Positions 5,976-7,366 of a stretch of 7,366 nucleotides of DNA are shown here, piece after piece. A program made the translations under genes and the position numbers. Origin of the DNA: Bacillota bacterium (GTDB lineage Bacteria > Bacillota > Clostridia > Lachnospirales > Lachnospiraceae); assembly GCA_023399455.1 (NCBI GenBank), contig JAEWPN010000234.1, positions 1-7,366 of the forward strand, in the 5' to 3' direction. Each line of letters opens with the position of its first letter. The first letter of the stretch is position 1. The notes below the pieces were generated by a model. The model searched no databases and was not told the DNA's origin. It saw only the letters and a program-made list of their open reading frames with translations.

Positions 5976-7211
5976 TTACATCGCTACGTATACGCCGTTT
6001 TCAATCTTAACAGCCTTGGGAGCCTTGTTCGGCTCGCCGGAAGCATCCCATGTCATGCCTACGCCGGTGAGACCGTCCAGAGTAATCTGAGTCATTGCCG
6101 TTTTCATAGCGTCGCATATTGCAGACGCATCCATATCGGGAGTGAGCCCTGCTTTTTCTGCCGCCGCCTTGATTGCATAAATTGCATCATAAGCATCTGC
6201 AGCGAACTGGTTCGGGGTATCCCCGAATTTTTCTTTGAAAGCTGCTACGAAATTCTGTGTCAGCTCATCCTCAGCATCTGCCGCAAAAGGTGTAAGGAGC
6301 ATAACGCCCTCAGCCAGAGAAGTATCGAAGTTTTCAACATCGAGGATGCCGTCCAAGCCGTCGCAGCCGAAGAAAGTAGGTGCATAATTCATCGAGGCAG
6401 CCTGGGAAAGAATCAAGGATGCTTCTGTATAATATATGGGCAGGAATACAAGCTCTGCTCCGCTGTCCTTGGCTTTCTGAAGCTGTACGGAGAAATCAGT
6501 CTTGCTGTCCGCTGTGAAAGCTTCTGCGGAAACTATTTCAAAAGACTGACTTGCTGCTTCGGATACGAATTTCTGATAAATTCCAGAAGAATAAATATCG
6601 GAGCTGTCATAGATAACTGCAACCTTTGTCGCTACCGCATTCTCGCCGATATATTTAGCGGAAGCCATACCTTGGTTCGGGTCGGAGAAGCATACGCGGA
6701 ACGCATTGTCATACTTGATCGCTTCTATTGAAGATCCGGAAGGAGTTAACTGGAACATATTGTCGGCTGAGGTCTTTTCAACGACAGCCACGCAGCATCC
6801 GCTGGTAACCGTTCCCATAAGTATCTGCATATTCCAGTCTTTCAGTGTATTATATGCATTTACAGATTTCTCGGGATCATTCTCATCGTCCTCGAACTTG
6901 AATTCTATCTGATAGCCGCCTATACCTCCGGCAGCATTTATTTCATCCACTGCGAGCTGAGCCGCATTCTGTACAGCCATACCGTATACGGCGGCTCCTC
7001 CTGTGGTGGGGCCAATTCCACCGATTTTAAATACACCGCCTGAGGCGCTCTCTTCCGCTGTCGTATTCTCTTCTGCCGCTTCCGTACTCTCAGCAGCTGT
7101 CGTATCCGTATCCGTCGCAGCATCCGTACCTTCCGATGCCGTACTTCCACAACCGGCAAGCAAAGTCATAACCATAGCCGAAGCCATTGCAATACTCATA
7201 AACCTTTTCAT
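5976..7211 (-). CDS. livJ: LivJ-type solute-binding lipoprotein of a branched-chain amino acid-class ABC importer
   Basis: The 411-residue product is the extracytoplasmic receptor of the importer (Peripla_BP_6 fold). Residues 1-20 are a lipoprotein signal peptide with lipobox LLAG-Cys21; Cys21 would be lipidated and anchor the protein to the membrane. Residues 22-58 are a flexible tether rich in Thr, Ala, Glu and Ser. The binding fold starts at VFKIGGIGPTTG (60-71) and includes AQLAVDEINAAGGIGG, EDDENDPEKSVNAY, the probable ligand loops GTVTSGCC (133-140) and TPSGSS (156-161), the hinge-side FGCDGLD (281-287) and AADAYDAIYAIKAA. Adjacent Cys139-Cys140 near the binding site are notable. The substrate is likely a branched-chain or other hydrophobic amino acid, but this family also binds amides and other small molecules, so specificity is inferred from context. 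ATG 7211 has AGGAGG 7 nt upstream. The gene has its own strong promoter and terminator. Confidence 0.93.
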   Translation of the reverse strand: MKRFMSIAMASAMVMTLLAGCGSTASEGTDAATDTDTTAAESTEAAEENTTAEESASGGVFKIGGIGPTTGGAAVYGMAVQNAAQLAVDEINAAGGIGGYQIEFKFEDDENDPEKSVNAYNTLKDWNMQILMGTVTSGCCVAVVEKTSADNMFQLTPSGSSIEAIKYDNAFRVCFSDPNQGMASAKYIGENAVATKVAVIYDSSDIYSSGIYQKFVSEAASQSFEIVSAEAFTADSKTDFSVQLQKAKDSGAELVFLPIYYTEASLILSQAASMNYAPTFFGCDGLDGILDVENFDTSLAEGVMLLTPFAADAEDELTQNFVAAFKEKFGDTPNQFAADAYDAIYAIKAAAEKAGLTPDMDASAICDAMKTAMTQITLDGLTGVGMTWDASGEPNKAPKAVKIENGVYVAM

Positions 7212-7218
7212 ATTTTTT

Positions 7219-7224
7219 CCTCCT
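7219..7224 (-). promoter_or_regulatory. Ribosome-binding site of livJ
   Basis: AGGAGG on the minus strand lies 7 nt before ATG 7211, a near-ideal site consistent with high expression of the binding protein. A short A/U stem (7224-7240) touches its first base. Confidence 0.85.
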
Positions 7225-7242
7225 CAAAAATATTTTTTGAAT

Positions 7243-7256
7243 GTATACTAGTATAC
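7243..7256. promoter_or_regulatory. Perfect 14-bp palindrome, candidate operator of livJ
   Basis: GTATACTAGTATAC is identical to its reverse complement. It lies about +9 to +22 from the predicted livJ start point, between the promoter and the ribosome-binding site. A palindrome with no spacer makes a poor RNA hairpin but a good site for a dimeric repressor, so a DNA operator is the likelier reading. The cognate regulator is not in the window. Confidence 0.5.
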
Positions 7257-7271
7257 TATCATTTTCGAATA

Positions 7272-7300
7272 ATCTTACTCTGAATAAAAATTTTTGTCAA
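7272..7300 (-). promoter_or_regulatory. Strong sigma-A promoter of livJ
   Basis: On the minus strand TTGACA (7295-7300, a perfect -35) and TAAGAT (7272-7277, 4 of 6 matches to the -10) are separated by 17 nt. The flanking DNA upstream is A/T-rich, which could act as an UP element. The start point would be near 7265, giving a 5' leader of about 54 nt that holds the palindrome and the ribosome-binding site. Confidence 0.85.
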
Positions 7301-7366
7301 TGTTATTTTATACATTTTATGTAAATTAAACAAAATACGCGGAAAAGTTTGCATTAATATACATAA

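Noticed and set aside
5961..6731. 256-codon open frame on the plus strand, antisense to livJ
   Set aside because: It lies inside the confidently identified livJ gene. The translation is rich in Cys, Arg and His with no recognisable domain, and there is no ribosome-binding site; it is a shadow of the real gene.
7003..7251. 82-codon open frame on the plus strand opposite the livJ signal peptide and tether
   Set aside because: The apparent Ala/Ser/Val-rich protein is the reverse complement of the repetitive tether codons, and no start signal is present.
7294..7323. Plus-strand promoter firing away from livJ (TTGTCA, then TATGTA 18 nt later)
   Set aside because: TATGTA matches only 3 of 6 positions of the -10, and no plus-strand gene is visible before the window ends.
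5830..7366. Riboswitch or T-box in the liv leaders
   Set aside because: The leaders are only about 33 nt (livH) and 54 nt (livJ), too short for either, and no T-box sequence or specifier stem is seen.

Overview
The window looks like chromosomal DNA from a Gram-positive clostridial bacterium, most likely a Lachnospiraceae-type gut anaerobe. This is inferred from strong AGGAGG ribosome-binding sites, extended -10 promoters, U-tailed hairpin terminators, moderately AT-rich DNA, a LexA of Firmicute type, and a lipoprotein solute-binding protein with a long Thr/Ala/Glu-rich tether. The genus cannot be fixed from the sequence alone.

Layout. Two plus-strand genes lie at the left: lexA (78-695), closed by a clear terminator at 713-763, then a separately transcribed GNAT acetyltransferase gene (865-1632). 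A bidirectional terminator (1629-1680) separates them from a minus-strand block that fills the rest of the window. Read in its direction of transcription (right to left), that block is livJ (lipoprotein binding protein), a terminator, a promoter, livH and livM (permeases), livG and livF (ATPases), and a cytidylate kinase-like gene. The genes from livH to the kinase-like gene are 2-15 nt apart and form one operon. livJ has its own near-consensus promoter (TTGACA-17-TAAGAT).

How the genes work together. LivJ captures a substrate outside the membrane, LivH and LivM form the channel, and LivG and LivF hydrolyse ATP. This is a complete HAAT-family importer, for branched-chain amino acids or a related compound. 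The terminator and second promoter between livJ and livH would let the binding protein be made in excess over the membrane complex. LexA is the SOS repressor/autoprotease and has no evident functional link to the transporter.

I see no mobile element, CRISPR array, RNA gene or clearly new defence or biosynthetic system. The points most worth a second look are regulatory: a perfect 14-bp palindrome just downstream of the livJ start point, the split transcription of livJ and livHMGF, the kinase-like gene at the end of a transport operon, and a small tandem duplication across that gene's stop codon. Two gene starts are set here from ribosome-binding sites: GNAT at 865 and livH at 5829.
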